Part shown: positions 28,686 to 39,462 of the stretch, piece after piece
How the letters are laid out: every line of letters begins with the position of its first letter
How positions within the stretch are numbered: position 1 is the stretch's first letter
Source of the DNA: Synechococcus sp. 1G10
GTDB taxonomy: Bacteria > Cyanobacteriota > Cyanobacteriia > PCC-6307 > Cyanobiaceae
Direction of reading: 5' to 3'
Assembly: GCF_002252625.1 (NCBI RefSeq)
Contig: NZ_NQKW01000001.1
Span: forward strand, 186,001-250,000
Length of the DNA stretch: 64,000 nt
The notes under the pieces: model-generated
What the model saw: the letters and a program-made list of their open reading frames with translations, nothing else
Database searches by the model: none
Told to the model about the DNA's origin: nothing
Position numbers and translations under genes: made by a program

Positions 28686-29384
28686 TCAGTTGCTCAGGCT
28701 GCCGATGAAGCGGTCAAGGGCCCGCAGACCCGCCACCATGTCGAGGCCCTGATCGGGACTGAGAGCCTCCAGCTGCTGCTCCGTATCGGGCTTCTGATCG
28801 AAGCTGGCGGCCGGGCGGTAGCCATCCGGATCCAGGCGATAGAGCTGCCAGGGGCCTGGGAAAGCGAAACGAAGGGCACCACTCTCGAGCGGCAGCAGGG
28901 CATAGGCCGCTCGCCAGGTGGACAGGAATCCCCGCCGCCGCTCCCGGGCCACACTGCCGATGCCCACGGCGGCATCCTCAAGGCGTCCATTCAGCAGCAC
29001 CACAGCGCCGCGGTGGGCCTGGCAGAGCCGCTCCACCTCCTCGTACTCGGCCTGGGCGGGCCCCGCCAGCACCAGCAGATCTCCGGCGGAGGGATCACTG
29101 TCCTGCTCCTGACGCCGCAGCTGATCACCGAGGGAACCCAGCTGGGGGGCAAGATCCGGTGCATCGCGACGGGCCAGTGCAGCGGCCCCGGCATCAGGGA
29201 AGAGCAGGCGCACCGGACGCTCTGCGGGATTCAGGGACGCCAGCAGCCGCAGGGCCAGGGGCAGCAGCTTGAGCCCCTCAAAGCGCAGCTCCATGGTCCA
29301 GCGACCGCTGGGGCTGTCCACCAGGGCCTCCATCAGGGCCTCCAGGGCCTCACCTTCGGCTCTGCGCAGATCGGCAGGAAGCAC
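28686..29384 (-). CDS. DUF1995 family protein
   Basis: This 232-residue soluble protein resembles DUF1995, found in cyanobacteria and plastids. It begins Met-Leu-Pro-Ala-Asp-Leu, has Gly-Asp-Leu-Leu-Val-Leu-Ala-Gly-Pro (about residue 100), and ends with a Trp-x-Leu-Tyr-Arg-Leu segment common in the family. Its role is not established. It follows the cysteine desulfurase gene by 28 bp and precedes the DUF4330 gene on the same strand. Confidence 0.72.
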   Translation of the reverse strand: MLPADLRRAEGEALEALMEALVDSPSGRWTMELRFEGLKLLPLALRLLASLNPAERPVRLLFPDAGAAALARRDAPDLAPQLGSLGDQLRRQEQDSDPSAGDLLVLAGPAQAEYEEVERLCQAHRGAVVLLNGRLEDAAVGIGSVARERRRGFLSTWRAAYALLPLESGALRFAFPGPWQLYRLDPDGYRPAASFDQKPDTEQQLEALSPDQGLDMVAGLRALDRFIGSLSN

Positions 29385-29412
29385 GCGAAACCCTCAGCAG
29401 AGCCCAGTGACC

Positions 29413-30606
29413 CTACCCAAACTGTCCCGCCGCCACGGCCTGGCGGGCCCGCTCGAAGCGGGCTGGCACCGACTCGAGCTGCTCCTCGCACAGCCAGGGG
29501 CCCAGGCTCAGGCGCAGGCCGCTGGCGGCCAGCTCGGGCCCATAGCCCATGGCCTGCAGCACAGGGCTGCCGTCCGCTCGCCCTCCCTGGCAGGCACTGC
29601 CGCTGCTGACGGCCAGGCCCTCGCGCCAGAGCGCCTGCACCAGGCGACGACCCGACAGGGGGCGTCCAGCCCTGTCCCGCACCACCACACTGAGGTGGTG
29701 CGGCAGACGCTCCATTGGGCAGCCAGTCAGCTCGACTCCGCCCAGGGCCAACAGGGTCTGCAGCAGGCGGTCACGCCACGGCTCAAGCGGATCATGGCCA
29801 GCGTGCAGCTCCAGCCTCTGCTGCGCGAGCTGGAGAGCCTGGGCGAATCCCGCCGCCAGGACCACCGGCTCGGTGCCGGAGCGCAGCCCACCCTCCTGGC
29901 CGCCGCCCTCGATCATCGGCCGCAGCTCCAGGCCAGGGCGGGCCAGCAGGGCGCCGATTCCCCGAGGCCCCTGCAGCTTGTGGGCGGTGACGCTGAGCAG
30001 ATCCAGCGGCATCGAAGCGAAATCGATGGGTCGATGGCCCACCACCTGCACGGCGTCGCTGTGCAGGATCACACCGGCCTGGCGGCAGCGCTCACCGATC
30101 GCCTGCAGGGGCTGCAGGGTGCCCACCTCGCTCTGGCCCCAGATCACCGAAACCAGGCGGGTGGGCGGCTCCAGCAGGTCCTCAAGCCGATCCAGCCGCA
30201 CCCTGCCCAGGTGATCCACCGGAAGCCGCTCCAACGTCCAGCCCGAGCCGATCAAGCGCTCAGCGGCGGCGGCCACCGCCGGATGCTCCACGGCCGAGAT
30301 CAGCAGACGACCGGGCGTCATGGCCGCGGCGGCTCCCAGCAGGGCCAGGTGGGCTGCCTCGGTGCCTCCGGAGCAGAAAGTGAGCTGCTCCACCTCAGCA
30401 CCGAGCTGGGCGGCGAGCGCCCGGCGGCTGCGCTCAAGGCTGTCCGCCGCCGCCAGCCCATAGCCATGGAGGCTGGAAGGATTGGCCCAGGCGGTTCGAG
30501 TGGCAGCGGCCATCGCCTCCAGCACCGCCTCAGCCGGAGGGGCACCGGCCGAGGCATCGAGGTAGAGCTGCAGCGCTCCGCCGCCGGCGGGCCCGGCCGA
30601 CGTCAC
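29413..30606 (-). CDS. Cysteine desulfurase (IscS/NifS-like)
   Basis: This 397-residue PLP enzyme takes sulfur from cysteine for iron-sulfur clusters and other thio-cofactors. The PLP lysine is Lys210 in Thr-Ala-His-Lys-Leu-Gln-Gly-Pro. The persulfide cysteine is probably Cys339 in Ser-Ser-Gly-Ser-Ala-Cys. The His for external aldimine chemistry lies in Val-Glu-His-Pro-Ala-Val (about residue 108). The start overlaps the dapF stop by 4 nt (ATGA), so the two are translationally coupled. Class I IscS/NifS-like placement is by motif order. Confidence 0.92.
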   Translation of the reverse strand: MTSAGPAGGGALQLYLDASAGAPPAEAVLEAMAAATRTAWANPSSLHGYGLAAADSLERSRRALAAQLGAEVEQLTFCSGGTEAAHLALLGAAAAMTPGRLLISAVEHPAVAAAAERLIGSGWTLERLPVDHLGRVRLDRLEDLLEPPTRLVSVIWGQSEVGTLQPLQAIGERCRQAGVILHSDAVQVVGHRPIDFASMPLDLLSVTAHKLQGPRGIGALLARPGLELRPMIEGGGQEGGLRSGTEPVVLAAGFAQALQLAQQRLELHAGHDPLEPWRDRLLQTLLALGGVELTGCPMERLPHHLSVVVRDRAGRPLSGRRLVQALWREGLAVSSGSACQGGRADGSPVLQAMGYGPELAASGLRLSLGPWLCEEQLESVPARFERARQAVAAGQFG

Positions 30607-31754
30607 TCGGCCGCGCGATCGGAGCCGGCGCGATCGCGGCTGAAGCGGGCCTGGGTTCGGGTTTCGAGCGACTGAGCCGCCAGGGAAACCAGATCATCGA
30701 GGGAGCGGCTCTCGAGCAGCTCCTCCACCCGGCGGCGGGCCTCAGCGCTGGGGCAGTTGTCCGGCCGCTGGCAGCCTTCCACGCAGGCAGTGACGCAGCT
30801 GATGTCTTCCAGCTCCGCCGGCCGCGACGACTGCGGCGGCTGTGACGGCTGCAACGGCTGTGACGACTCCGGCGTGATGGCCGGCTCAACGACACTCGCC
30901 GGTGGCGGCGCCAGCACCCCGTCGAACACCGGTTCGGCAGGCCCAGTCATGAACAGATGATTCGAACCGGACTCCCAGTCGATCCAGAGCGAGCCGCCGG
31001 GAAGATCCAGCCGGGCCGAGCGGGCGCTCAGGCCCAGGCGGTGGCAGGCCACCAGGGTGGCGCAGGCTCCGGTGCCACAGGCCAGGGTGGGACCGGCGCC
31101 GCGCTCCCAGACGCGCATCACCAGGTGATCGGGGCTGAGCGCCTGCACGAAATGCACGTTGGTGCGGGCAGGAAAAGCGGGATGCACCTCAAGCAGGGGT
31201 CCGAACCGTTCCAGATCCACCGCCTCCACCTCCTCCACCGGGATCACCAGATGGGGATTGCCCATGCCGGCCGCCGCCGCCCCGAAGCTGATCCCCTCCA
31301 CCTCCAGCTCCCCCTGGGGCAGCCCCGCCGCACCGATCGCCAGGGTGGTGGGCACCTGCTCGGGCACCAGGAACGGCTCACCCATGTCGACACGCACCGT
31401 GCCATCGGCGAGCAATTCCGGCACCATCCGGCCGGCCATGGTCTCCACCTGCCAGGTCCTCCCCGGTTGATCGCCGTCGCTGTCGGCCAGGAAACGGGCC
31501 AGGCAGCGGATGCCGTTACCGCACATCTCCGCTTCGCTGCCGTCGGCATTGAAGATTCGCATGCGCAGCTCCCCATCTCCCTCGGGCGGCAGAGCAAGGA
31601 TCACCCCATCGCCGCCAACCCCGAAGCGGCGGTCGCAGATCCAGCGCACCCGCTCCGGGTAGAGACCGAACAGTTCCTGGGGATCGGCGGCCTCGCGCCC
31701 ATCGATCAGCAGAAAATCATTGCCCAGCCCCTGGTACTTGCTGAATGCCAGCAC
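30603..31754 (-). CDS. dapF: Diaminopimelate epimerase with C-terminal cysteine-rich extension
   Basis: Residues 1 to about 282 form a complete DapF, which converts LL- to meso-diaminopimelate for lysine and peptidoglycan. The two catalytic cysteines are Cys78 (Glu-Met-Cys-Gly-Asn-Gly) and Cys226 (Ala-Cys-Gly-Thr-Gly-Ala). The protein then continues for about 100 residues: a Pro/Ser/Gln-rich linker (about 283-317) and a module with Cys320, Cys324, Cys328 and Cys334, followed by a predicted helix pair. Bacterial DapF is usually about 280 residues, so the tail is extra. It overlaps the cysteine desulfurase gene by 4 nt and is divergent from hfq (33 bp). Confidence 0.92.
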   Translation of the reverse strand: MLAFSKYQGLGNDFLLIDGREAADPQELFGLYPERVRWICDRRFGVGGDGVILALPPEGDGELRMRIFNADGSEAEMCGNGIRCLARFLADSDGDQPGRTWQVETMAGRMVPELLADGTVRVDMGEPFLVPEQVPTTLAIGAAGLPQGELEVEGISFGAAAAGMGNPHLVIPVEEVEAVDLERFGPLLEVHPAFPARTNVHFVQALSPDHLVMRVWERGAGPTLACGTGACATLVACHRLGLSARSARLDLPGGSLWIDWESGSNHLFMTGPAEPVFDGVLAPPPASVVEPAITPESSQPLQPSQPPQSSRPAELEDISCVTACVEGCQRPDNCPSAEARRRVEELLESRSLDDLVSLAAQSLETRTQARFSRDRAGSDRAAE

Positions 31755-31787
31755 GGCCCCATTCCCTATTCACATAGCCTGAATCCT

Positions 31788-32009
31788 ATGGAGACTCACA
31801 ACCTGGATCCGAGCCTGCCCGGAGTGCGCCTTCTCCAGAACTGGGTCCGCCGGCGCACGCCCCTGCGGGTTCGATTCCCCGGCGGCGAGCAGCTTGAAGG
31901 CTGCCTGGACTGGCAGGACCCCGAGTTTCTGGCCCTGCGTCCTGCCGACGCCCAGCAGCCCGTACTGATCCGGCGCTCAGCTCTGGAGACCATCCAAGCG
32001 CTGGAGTGA
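31788..32009 (+). CDS. hfq: Cyanobacterial Hfq-like RNA-binding protein
   Basis: This 73-residue protein has the short Sm-fold layout of cyanobacterial Hfq: [10 protein letters not shown] helix, strand with Pro-Leu-Arg-Val-Arg-Phe, turn [13 protein letters not shown], and a last strand Pro-Val-Leu-Ile-Arg-Arg-Ser-Ala. The classic enterobacterial RNA-contact residues are not conserved, as is usual in cyanobacterial Hfq. The ATG at 31788 gives this length. The position next to dapF agrees with my recollection of other cyanobacteria, which I cannot verify here. In Synechocystis Hfq is linked to motility; the role here is unknown. Confidence 0.82.
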   Translation: METHNLDPSLPGVRLLQNWVRRRTPLRVRFPGGEQLEGCLDWQDPEFLALRPADAQQPVLIRRSALETIQALE

Positions 32010-32092
32010 GGGTGCATGAAGCACCCCTGGGGGGTGTGGCACGATCACAGCCACGCACTCAACGGCTGATGCGAACCGGCCGACCCCGGAAC

Positions 32093-34759
32093 ATGGCCGA
32101 GTCCGATACCCGATCCAGCACAGGCGCCAGCCCGGAAAGCAGCCGCTATCACCCCGACGCGATCGAAGCCGAGTGGCAGCGGCGCTGGCAGGAGCAGGGA
32201 CTCCACCAGACACCCGAACCAGACGACGGCGGGGAGAACAACGGCAGCGGCGCAACGTTCTACGCCCTCTCGATGTTCCCCTATCCCTCGGGGAACCTGC
32301 ACATGGGCCATGTGCGCAACTACGTGATCACCGATGTGATCGCCCGGGTGCAGCGGCTGCGGGGCCGCAGGGTGCTCCATCCGATGGGCTGGGACGCCTT
32401 CGGTCTGCCGGCGGAGAATGCCGCGATCGAGCGGGGTGTGGATCCGGGCGACTGGACCGACGCCAACATCGCCCAGATGCGCGCCCAGCTGCAGCGCCTC
32501 GGCCTCTCGATCGACTGGGACCGGGAGGTGGCCACCTGCCACGCCGACTATTACCGCTGGACCCAGTGGCTGTTCCTCCAGTTCCACGAGGCGGGCCTGG
32601 CCTATCGCAAGGAAGCGACGGTCAACTGGGATCCGATCGATCAGACGGTGCTGGCCAATGAGCAGGTGGATGGCGAGGGACGCTCCTGGCGATCCGGGGC
32701 CAAGGTGGAGAAGCGACAGCTGCGACAGTGGTTCCTGCGCATCACCGACTACGCCGAAGCCCTGCTCGACGACCTCGATCAGCTCGATGGCTGGCCGGAG
32801 CGGGTGCGCACGATGCAATCCAACTGGATCGGTCGCTCAACGGGGGCCCAGCTGCGCTTCCCGATCGTTGCGCCGGCGGCGGCAGACAGCGCAGCCGACA
32901 TGGAGGAGTCGATCACGGTCTTCACCACCCGCCCCGACACCGTCTACGGGGTGAGCTACCTGGTGCTGGCCCCTGAGAACCCCTTGGTGGCCAGCCTCAC
33001 CGCCCCTGACCAGCGCCTGGCGGTTGAGGCCTTCTGTGATCTGGTGAGCAGCCAGAGCGAGCAGGAACGCACCGCCGAAGACCAACCCAAACGAGGGGTG
33101 CCCCTGGGAGCAAACGCACGCAACCCTTTCAACGGCGAGACGATCCCCATCTGGATCGCCGATTACGTCCTGGCCGACTACGGCACCGGCGCCGTGATGG
33201 GGGTGCCGGCCCACGACCAGCGCGATTTCGTCTTCGCCCGCCAGTACGAGCTTCCGGTGAAGCGGGTGATCGTGCCCGAGGGTGCCCAGGAGGAGGCCTA
33301 CGACGGCGGCGCCTGGACGGCGGGCGGATGCCTGGTTCATTCCGGGCCCTTCGATGGCCTTGAGGCCGCCGAAGCCCGCGCCGGGATCGTGGCCCTGGCT
33401 GAGGCGGAAGGCTGGGGTGAGGGCAAGGTGAGCTACCGCCTGCGCGACTGGCTGATCTCCCGCCAGCGCTACTGGGGTTGCCCCATTCCCATGATCCACT
33501 GCGAGAGCTGCGGTGTGGTGCCGGTGCCGGCGGAGCAGTTGCCGGTGGAGCTGCCCAGGGATCTGGCCTTCAGCGGCAAGGGCGGTTCACCGCTGAGCCA
33601 GCTGGAGAGCTGGGTGAACGTGCCTTGCCCCTGCTGCGGCCAGGCCGCCCGGCGGGAGACCGACACGATGGATACCTTCATCTGCTCGTCGTGGTACTAC
33701 CTGCGCTACAGCGATCCCCACAACACCCGCCTGCCCTTCGAGCGCAGTGCGGCGGACCACTGGTTACCCGTGGACCAGTACGTGGGCGGCATCGAGCACG
33801 CCATCCTGCACCTGCTCTATTCGCGCTTCTTCACCAAGGTGCTGCGCGACCGGGGCCTGCTCGGCTTCGATGAACCGTTCAAACGCCTGCTGACCCAGGG
33901 GATGGTGCAGGCCATCACCTACAAGAATCCTCAGACCGGGCGATACGTGGCCCCGGCCGATGTGGCCGATCCCACCGATCCCCGCGATCCGATCGATGGC
34001 GAGCGGCTCGACACCTTCTACGAGAAGATGTCCAAGTCGAAGTACAACGGCGTCGATCCTGCCGAGGTGATCGACCGTTACGGGGCCGACACCGCCCGCA
34101 TGTTCATCCTCTTCAAGGCGCCGCCGGAGAAGGACCTGGAGTGGGACGACGCCGATGTGGAAGGGCAGTTCCGCTTCCTGCAGCGCCTGTGGCGGCTGGT
34201 GGACGGGGCGGTCGCCCGCGGACTCCGCCTGCCCACTCCTCCGGGCGGACCCGCAGAGGCCAGCACACGGGCGGAGCAGGAGCTGCGCCGGGCGGTTCAC
34301 GGCGCCATCGCCGCCATCGACGACGACCTCGCCCCGGGCCATTACCAGTTCAACACCGCCGTATCGGAGCTGATGAAGCTCAGCAACGCCATGGCGGCCC
34401 AGCTGGAGCTGGCGAGTGAGCCCGTGGCCATCGAGGCCCTGAACGCCCTGGTGATCCTGCTGGCCCCCTTCGCTCCCCACCTTGCCGAGGAGCTCTGGCA
34501 GCGGCTGGGTGGAGCAGACAGCGTGCATCGCCAGCGCTGGCCCGTGGCCGATCCCGCCGCCCTGATCCAGGACACGGTGCCTCTGGTGATCCAGGTGAAG
34601 GGCAAGGTGCGGGGCCAGCTGGAGGTGCCGGCCGATGCCGATGCCGCCACCCTGGAGCAACTGGCTCTCGAGAGCGACATTGCCCTCAAGTGGCTTGAGG
34701 GCCAGGCCCCCCGCCGCGTGATCGTGGTGCCCGGCAAGCTCGTGAACCTGGTGCCCTAA
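32093..34759 (+). CDS. leuS: Leucyl-tRNA synthetase
   Basis: This class I synthetase of about 888 residues charges tRNA-Leu. The HIGH-like motif is [10 protein letters not shown], and the KMSKS motif is [10 protein letters not shown]. The editing domain has Thr-Thr-Arg-Pro-Asp-Thr and Gly-Val-Pro-Ala-His-Asp-x-Arg-Asp. The extended N-terminus before Arg-Tyr-His-Pro is low in conservation; an ATG at 32069 is an alternative start. Its TAA stop overlaps the frmB stop on the opposite strand. Confidence 0.97.
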   Translation: MAESDTRSSTGASPESSRYHPDAIEAEWQRRWQEQGLHQTPEPDDGGENNGSGATFYALSMFPYPSGNLHMGHVRNYVITDVIARVQRLRGRRVLHPMGWDAFGLPAENAAIERGVDPGDWTDANIAQMRAQLQRLGLSIDWDREVATCHADYYRWTQWLFLQFHEAGLAYRKEATVNWDPIDQTVLANEQVDGEGRSWRSGAKVEKRQLRQWFLRITDYAEALLDDLDQLDGWPERVRTMQSNWIGRSTGAQLRFPIVAPAAADSAADMEESITVFTTRPDTVYGVSYLVLAPENPLVASLTAPDQRLAVEAFCDLVSSQSEQERTAEDQPKRGVPLGANARNPFNGETIPIWIADYVLADYGTGAVMGVPAHDQRDFVFARQYELPVKRVIVPEGAQEEAYDGGAWTAGGCLVHSGPFDGLEAAEARAGIVALAEAEGWGEGKVSYRLRDWLISRQRYWGCPIPMIHCESCGVVPVPAEQLPVELPRDLAFSGKGGSPLSQLESWVNVPCPCCGQAARRETDTMDTFICSSWYYLRYSDPHNTRLPFERSAADHWLPVDQYVGGIEHAILHLLYSRFFTKVLRDRGLLGFDEPFKRLLTQGMVQAITYKNPQTGRYVAPADVADPTDPRDPIDGERLDTFYEKMSKSKYNGVDPAEVIDRYGADTARMFILFKAPPEKDLEWDDADVEGQFRFLQRLWRLVDGAVARGLRLPTPPGGPAEASTRAEQELRRAVHGAIAAIDDDLAPGHYQFNTAVSELMKLSNAMAAQLELASEPVAIEALNALVILLAPFAPHLAEELWQRLGGADSVHRQRWPVADPAALIQDTVPLVIQVKGKVRGQLEVPADADAATLEQLALESDIALKWLEGQAPRRVIVVPGKLVNLVP

Positions 34760-35604
34760 CCCTGGGGCAGCAAGGCCGCCGCGTGGTGGCGAAGGTGGTC
34801 GTCGATGAAGCTGGCGATGAAGAAATAGCTGTGGTCGTAGCCGCTCTGGCGCCTCAGCTGCAGTGGGTGGCCGGCGGCTCGCGCGGCCTCTTCCAGGTCA
34901 TCCGGTCGCAGCTGACTCTCCAGGAAGGGGTCGTCGAGTCCCTGGTCGACCAGCAGCGGCAGCCGCTCCGGCGCTGAAGCCATCAGGTCGCAGGCATCCC
35001 AGGCGCTCCAGCGGGAGCGATCAGGCCCGAGATAGCGGCTGAAGGCCTTCTCACCCCAGGGGCAGCGGCTGGGGTGGCTGATCGGCGCAAAGGCCGAGAC
35101 AGAGCGGTAGAAGCCGGGATTGCGCAGGGCACAGACGAGGGCGCCGTGCCCTCCCATCGAATGGCCACTGACGCCGCGTCGGCCGTTGAGGGGCAGCTCC
35201 CTCTCCAGCAGAGCCGGCAACTCCTCCACCACGTAGTCGTGCATGCGGTAGTGGCGCGCCCATGGGACCTCACTGGCATTGAGGTAGAAACCGGCCCCGT
35301 GGCCGAAATCCCAGGCACCATCAGGATCGCCCGGCACCTCGGGGCCGCGGGGGCTGGTGTCGGGGGCAATCAGGGCAAGGCCGAGGCTGGCGGCGAGGCG
35401 ATGGGCCCCGGCCTTCTGCATGACGTTCTCATCGGTGCAGGTGAGGCCGGAGAGCCAGTACAGCGCTGGCACCGTTTCTCCGCTGAGAGCCTGGGGCGGC
35501 AGATACACCGCCAGGGTCATCGCACAGTCGAGCACTGCCGACTCGTGCCGGTAGCGCCGGTGGATCCCGGCAAAGCTGCGGTTCTCACTCAGGAGTGTGA
35601 GCAC
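34756..35604 (-). CDS. S-formylglutathione hydrolase
   Basis: This 282-residue alpha/beta hydrolase releases formate from S-formylglutathione, the last step of glutathione-dependent formaldehyde removal. The nucleophile is Ser149 in Gly-His-Ser-Met-Gly-Gly-His-Gly. The acid and base are probably in Val-Asp-Gln-Gly-Leu-Asp-Asp and Tyr-Asp-His-Ser-Tyr. [11 protein letters not shown] is a family block. It lies 11 bp after the class III alcohol dehydrogenase gene, confirming the pathway. FrmB/FghA/EstD type. Confidence 0.93.
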   Translation of the reverse strand: MLTLLSENRSFAGIHRRYRHESAVLDCAMTLAVYLPPQALSGETVPALYWLSGLTCTDENVMQKAGAHRLAASLGLALIAPDTSPRGPEVPGDPDGAWDFGHGAGFYLNASEVPWARHYRMHDYVVEELPALLERELPLNGRRGVSGHSMGGHGALVCALRNPGFYRSVSAFAPISHPSRCPWGEKAFSRYLGPDRSRWSAWDACDLMASAPERLPLLVDQGLDDPFLESQLRPDDLEEAARAAGHPLQLRRQSGYDHSYFFIASFIDDHLRHHAAALLPQG

Positions 35605-35615
35605 GGGGTGGGTCC

Positions 35616-36755
<1,140 letters not shown>

Positions 36756-36787
36756 CTAGCAATGGTGATCGGTCCAGCTGAAAGGGC

Positions 36788-38389
36788 TCACATCGTCCGG
36801 AACACAAGGCCGGCCGGATTGCCCCAGTCACCCTCGGCGCTGTAGCCGCGGGCGTTGCCGCACAGGTGGCGCAGGATCCAGAAGGCAGCCTCGGGGCTGG
36901 GGAGCTGCAGCTCTTCCTGGATCGCCTCCAGTGAGCGGGGGTGCCCATCCGCGAGCAACGCCTCCAGCCGACCCTGAAGCTCCAGAATCGTGGCGGCGGC
37001 CTTCTTGCCGGCCTCCACCCCGGGCTGGTCGTAGGCATTGACGTTCACCAGCTCGGCGTAGAGGCCCACGGCCCGCTCGAACAGGGCCACCAGCGCCCCC
37101 AGGCTGCGGGCATCGAAGCGGCGCAGGCTGATCGAAAGGCTCTGGCGCCCTCCTTCGCTGAGAGCGGAGCGAGTGCCCTGTAGGAAGCCATCGAGGAAGT
37201 CGCCCGGGTACTCCCCGCCAATGGGGGCCACATCAGCCGGATCGTCGAGGGCTTCAATGAAGGTGACGAAGAAGTTGTCGACCCCGTCGCGAAGCTGCTG
37301 AACGTAGGCGTGCTGATCGGTGGAGCCCTTGTTGCCGTAGACGGCGATCCCCTGGTGCACCTGGCACCCATCCCGATCCAGCCGCTTGCCCAGCGACTCC
37401 ATCACCAGCTGCTGCAGGTAGCGGCTGAACACCTCCAGCCGGTCTCGGTAGGGGAGCACCACCATGTCGCGTCCTCCAGCTCCGCCACCGGCCACGTGCC
37501 AGGCGGCGGCCATCAGCGCGGCGGGGTTCTCGAGCAGGTTTGCCACGCGGGTGGCCGCATCCATACGTGCCGCCCCATCGAGGAAGCCATGGAGATCGGC
37601 GCCGATCAGGGCCGCCGGCAGCAGGCCCACGGCACTGGTGATGCTGGTACGCCCACCCACCCAATCGAACATGTCGAAGCGGGCTAGCCAGCCCTCAGCC
37701 TCGGCCCGCTGATCCAGCTGGGAGCCCACCATGGTGACGGCGACGGCCTGCTGGGCCCAGGTTCCGCCGAGAACCTCGAGCCGGGTACGGGCCAGCTCCA
37801 TGCCCAGGCGCGGTTCAGGCGTGCCCCCCGACTTGCTGACCACCACCACCAGGGTGGTGAGCAGCCGCTCCCCCAGGGCGGAGAGGGTGCGGCTCATTCC
37901 CTGGGGATCGACGTTGTCGAAGAAGTGGAACGGCAGCCCAACTCCCTCCTCTTTGAGGGCGCGCAGGATCAACAGTGGCCCCAGACCCGATCCGCCGATG
38001 CCGATCCAGAGCACATCGGTGAAGGGCGTGCCCGACGGAGCCTGCACGGCGCCGCCGATCAGCTGCTGTCCGAAGGCATCGATCCGCTCCACCTCCGCCT
38101 TGATATGGGCCGCCGCCTCCGGATCGGGCGCCAGCTCCGGGGCACGCAGCCAGTAATGACCCACCTGACGCCCCTCATCGGGGTTGGCGATCGCGCCGGC
38201 CTCGAGAGCCTGCATGGCCATGAAGGCACGAGTGAAGGCCGGCTCCAGGCTGTCGAGATGGGCCTGGTTGAGTGCCATCCGGCTGGCATCGACCCAGAGG
38301 CCCAGGTCGTCGTGATGCCAGAGCAGGGCGCAGAAGCGCTGCCACTGCACCTGGGGCTCATGGATGCTGAAATCCGGAAGCGTCGTCAT
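36788..38389 (-). CDS. pgi: Glucose-6-phosphate isomerase
   Basis: This 533-residue enzyme interconverts glucose 6-phosphate and fructose 6-phosphate. Gly-Ile-Gly-Gly-Ser-Gly-Leu-Gly-Pro, Ser-Lys-Ser-Gly-Gly-Thr-Pro-Glu and Gly-Gly-Arg-Thr-Ser are phosphate and sugar binding segments. Gly-Gly-Glu-Tyr-Pro-Gly-Asp and a Lys near the C-terminus (Val-Glu-Ala-Gly-Lys-Lys) complete the active site. I chose the ATG at 38389 over the open frame to 38467. It is divergent from the SLT-like gene at 38610 with about 220 bp between them. Confidence 0.95.
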   Translation of the reverse strand: MTTLPDFSIHEPQVQWQRFCALLWHHDDLGLWVDASRMALNQAHLDSLEPAFTRAFMAMQALEAGAIANPDEGRQVGHYWLRAPELAPDPEAAAHIKAEVERIDAFGQQLIGGAVQAPSGTPFTDVLWIGIGGSGLGPLLILRALKEEGVGLPFHFFDNVDPQGMSRTLSALGERLLTTLVVVVSKSGGTPEPRLGMELARTRLEVLGGTWAQQAVAVTMVGSQLDQRAEAEGWLARFDMFDWVGGRTSITSAVGLLPAALIGADLHGFLDGAARMDAATRVANLLENPAALMAAAWHVAGGGAGGRDMVVLPYRDRLEVFSRYLQQLVMESLGKRLDRDGCQVHQGIAVYGNKGSTDQHAYVQQLRDGVDNFFVTFIEALDDPADVAPIGGEYPGDFLDGFLQGTRSALSEGGRQSLSISLRRFDARSLGALVALFERAVGLYAELVNVNAYDQPGVEAGKKAAATILELQGRLEALLADGHPRSLEAIQEELQLPSPEAAFWILRHLCGNARGYSAEGDWGNPAGLVFRTM

Positions 38390-38609
38390 GCGGGCGGGTT
38401 TCACGAATCGGCTGCCGAGGCTGAACTTATCCGTGGAAGGGCCCTCTAGGAGGCACAGCGGTGCCATGCCACACCGAAGTCGGCCAGATCAGCGTTTTTG
38501 GTATGGACGGAAACACAAACGACCCCAGAAGCTGGGTTGCCCAAATCAAGCCGCGTTAATCTTCAAGAAATATTTGTTTTGGCGGATTTCCTTGACCTCA
38601 CGCCCTGCG

Positions 38610-39452
38610 ATGGCTTCGTTCTCCCCAAAGGGCGGACCAAAACGCTGGGCTGTTTCCCTGGCCGCCTCTCTTTCGCTGCTGGGCCTTGCCTCGGGCTCCC
38701 CCCAGCCGATCCTCTCCAGCGCCTCACTGCTCACCGAGCCCGGCTTGACCGCCAGCCTCAGCACCGACAGCAGTGACCCGGACGCCTTCACCAGTGAAGG
38801 CCAGCGTCCTGATCCCATTGATTTCACTCCCGAGGAACTGAAGGAGCTGCAGCGCCGCTTCGGGGTGCACGGACCCCAGGCCCCCCTGGCCCAGCTGTTC
38901 ACCCGTGGCCTCGATCAACTCACGCCCCTGAGGGCCCTCACCGTCGAGCGGCTTGCGGAGCTGCGGCCCACGATCCTGCAGGAGAGCCGCCGCTACCAGA
39001 TCAACCCGATGCTGGTGGCGGCCGTGCTCTTCGATGAAATTCAGCACGCCAAACCAGGCGAGGACTTGCCCCTGGCCGCCCAGTCGGGCTTGTTCAGCAC
39101 CCACGGACCCGCCCAGCTCGGCATCGGCGAACTGATCCATCAGGGTCTGCTACCCGCCGATCCCACGGCCGATCAGATCCAGGCGGCGCGGCTGGAGTTG
39201 CTTGATCCGAAGCGCAACGTCACCCTGCTGGTGGGCAAGTTCGCCCGCCTGAGCCGCGAACTGGGCCTGCCTACCGACCGCCAGATGCAGGCCAGCCGCA
39301 GCCCCCGCGATGCCAAGGCACTGGCCACCCTTGCCTACCTGCACAACGGCAAACTCGACTATCCCGCCCGGATCCTGAGCTATATGCAGGACCCCGAGCT
39401 GCATGGCCTGATCTACTCGGAGCAGAAGCCCCAGCTCTCGCCCCTGATCTGA
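38610..39452 (+). CDS. Exported protein with lytic-transglycosylase-like domain
   Basis: This 280-residue protein has a signal peptide (about 1-32) and a spacer rich in Ser, Thr and Asp. The folded part (about residues 80-260) contains Arg-Arg-Tyr-Gln-Ile-Asn-Pro-Met-Leu-Val-Ala-Ala-Val-Leu-Phe-Asp-Glu and Thr-His-Gly-Pro-Ala-Gln-Leu-Gly-Ile. These resemble the helix, catalytic Glu and Gly-Leu-Met-Gln-like loop of SLT-type enzymes and also DUF1402 proteins. Activity on peptidoglycan is inferred only. The ATG at 38610 gives a clean signal peptide; the frame is open upstream to 38364 with non-coding character. Confidence 0.6.
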   Translation: MASFSPKGGPKRWAVSLAASLSLLGLASGSPQPILSSASLLTEPGLTASLSTDSSDPDAFTSEGQRPDPIDFTPEELKELQRRFGVHGPQAPLAQLFTRGLDQLTPLRALTVERLAELRPTILQESRRYQINPMLVAAVLFDEIQHAKPGEDLPLAAQSGLFSTHGPAQLGIGELIHQGLLPADPTADQIQAARLELLDPKRNVTLLVGKFARLSRELGLPTDRQMQASRSPRDAKALATLAYLHNGKLDYPARILSYMQDPELHGLIYSEQKPQLSPLI

Positions 39453-39462
39453 AGCGAACTTT

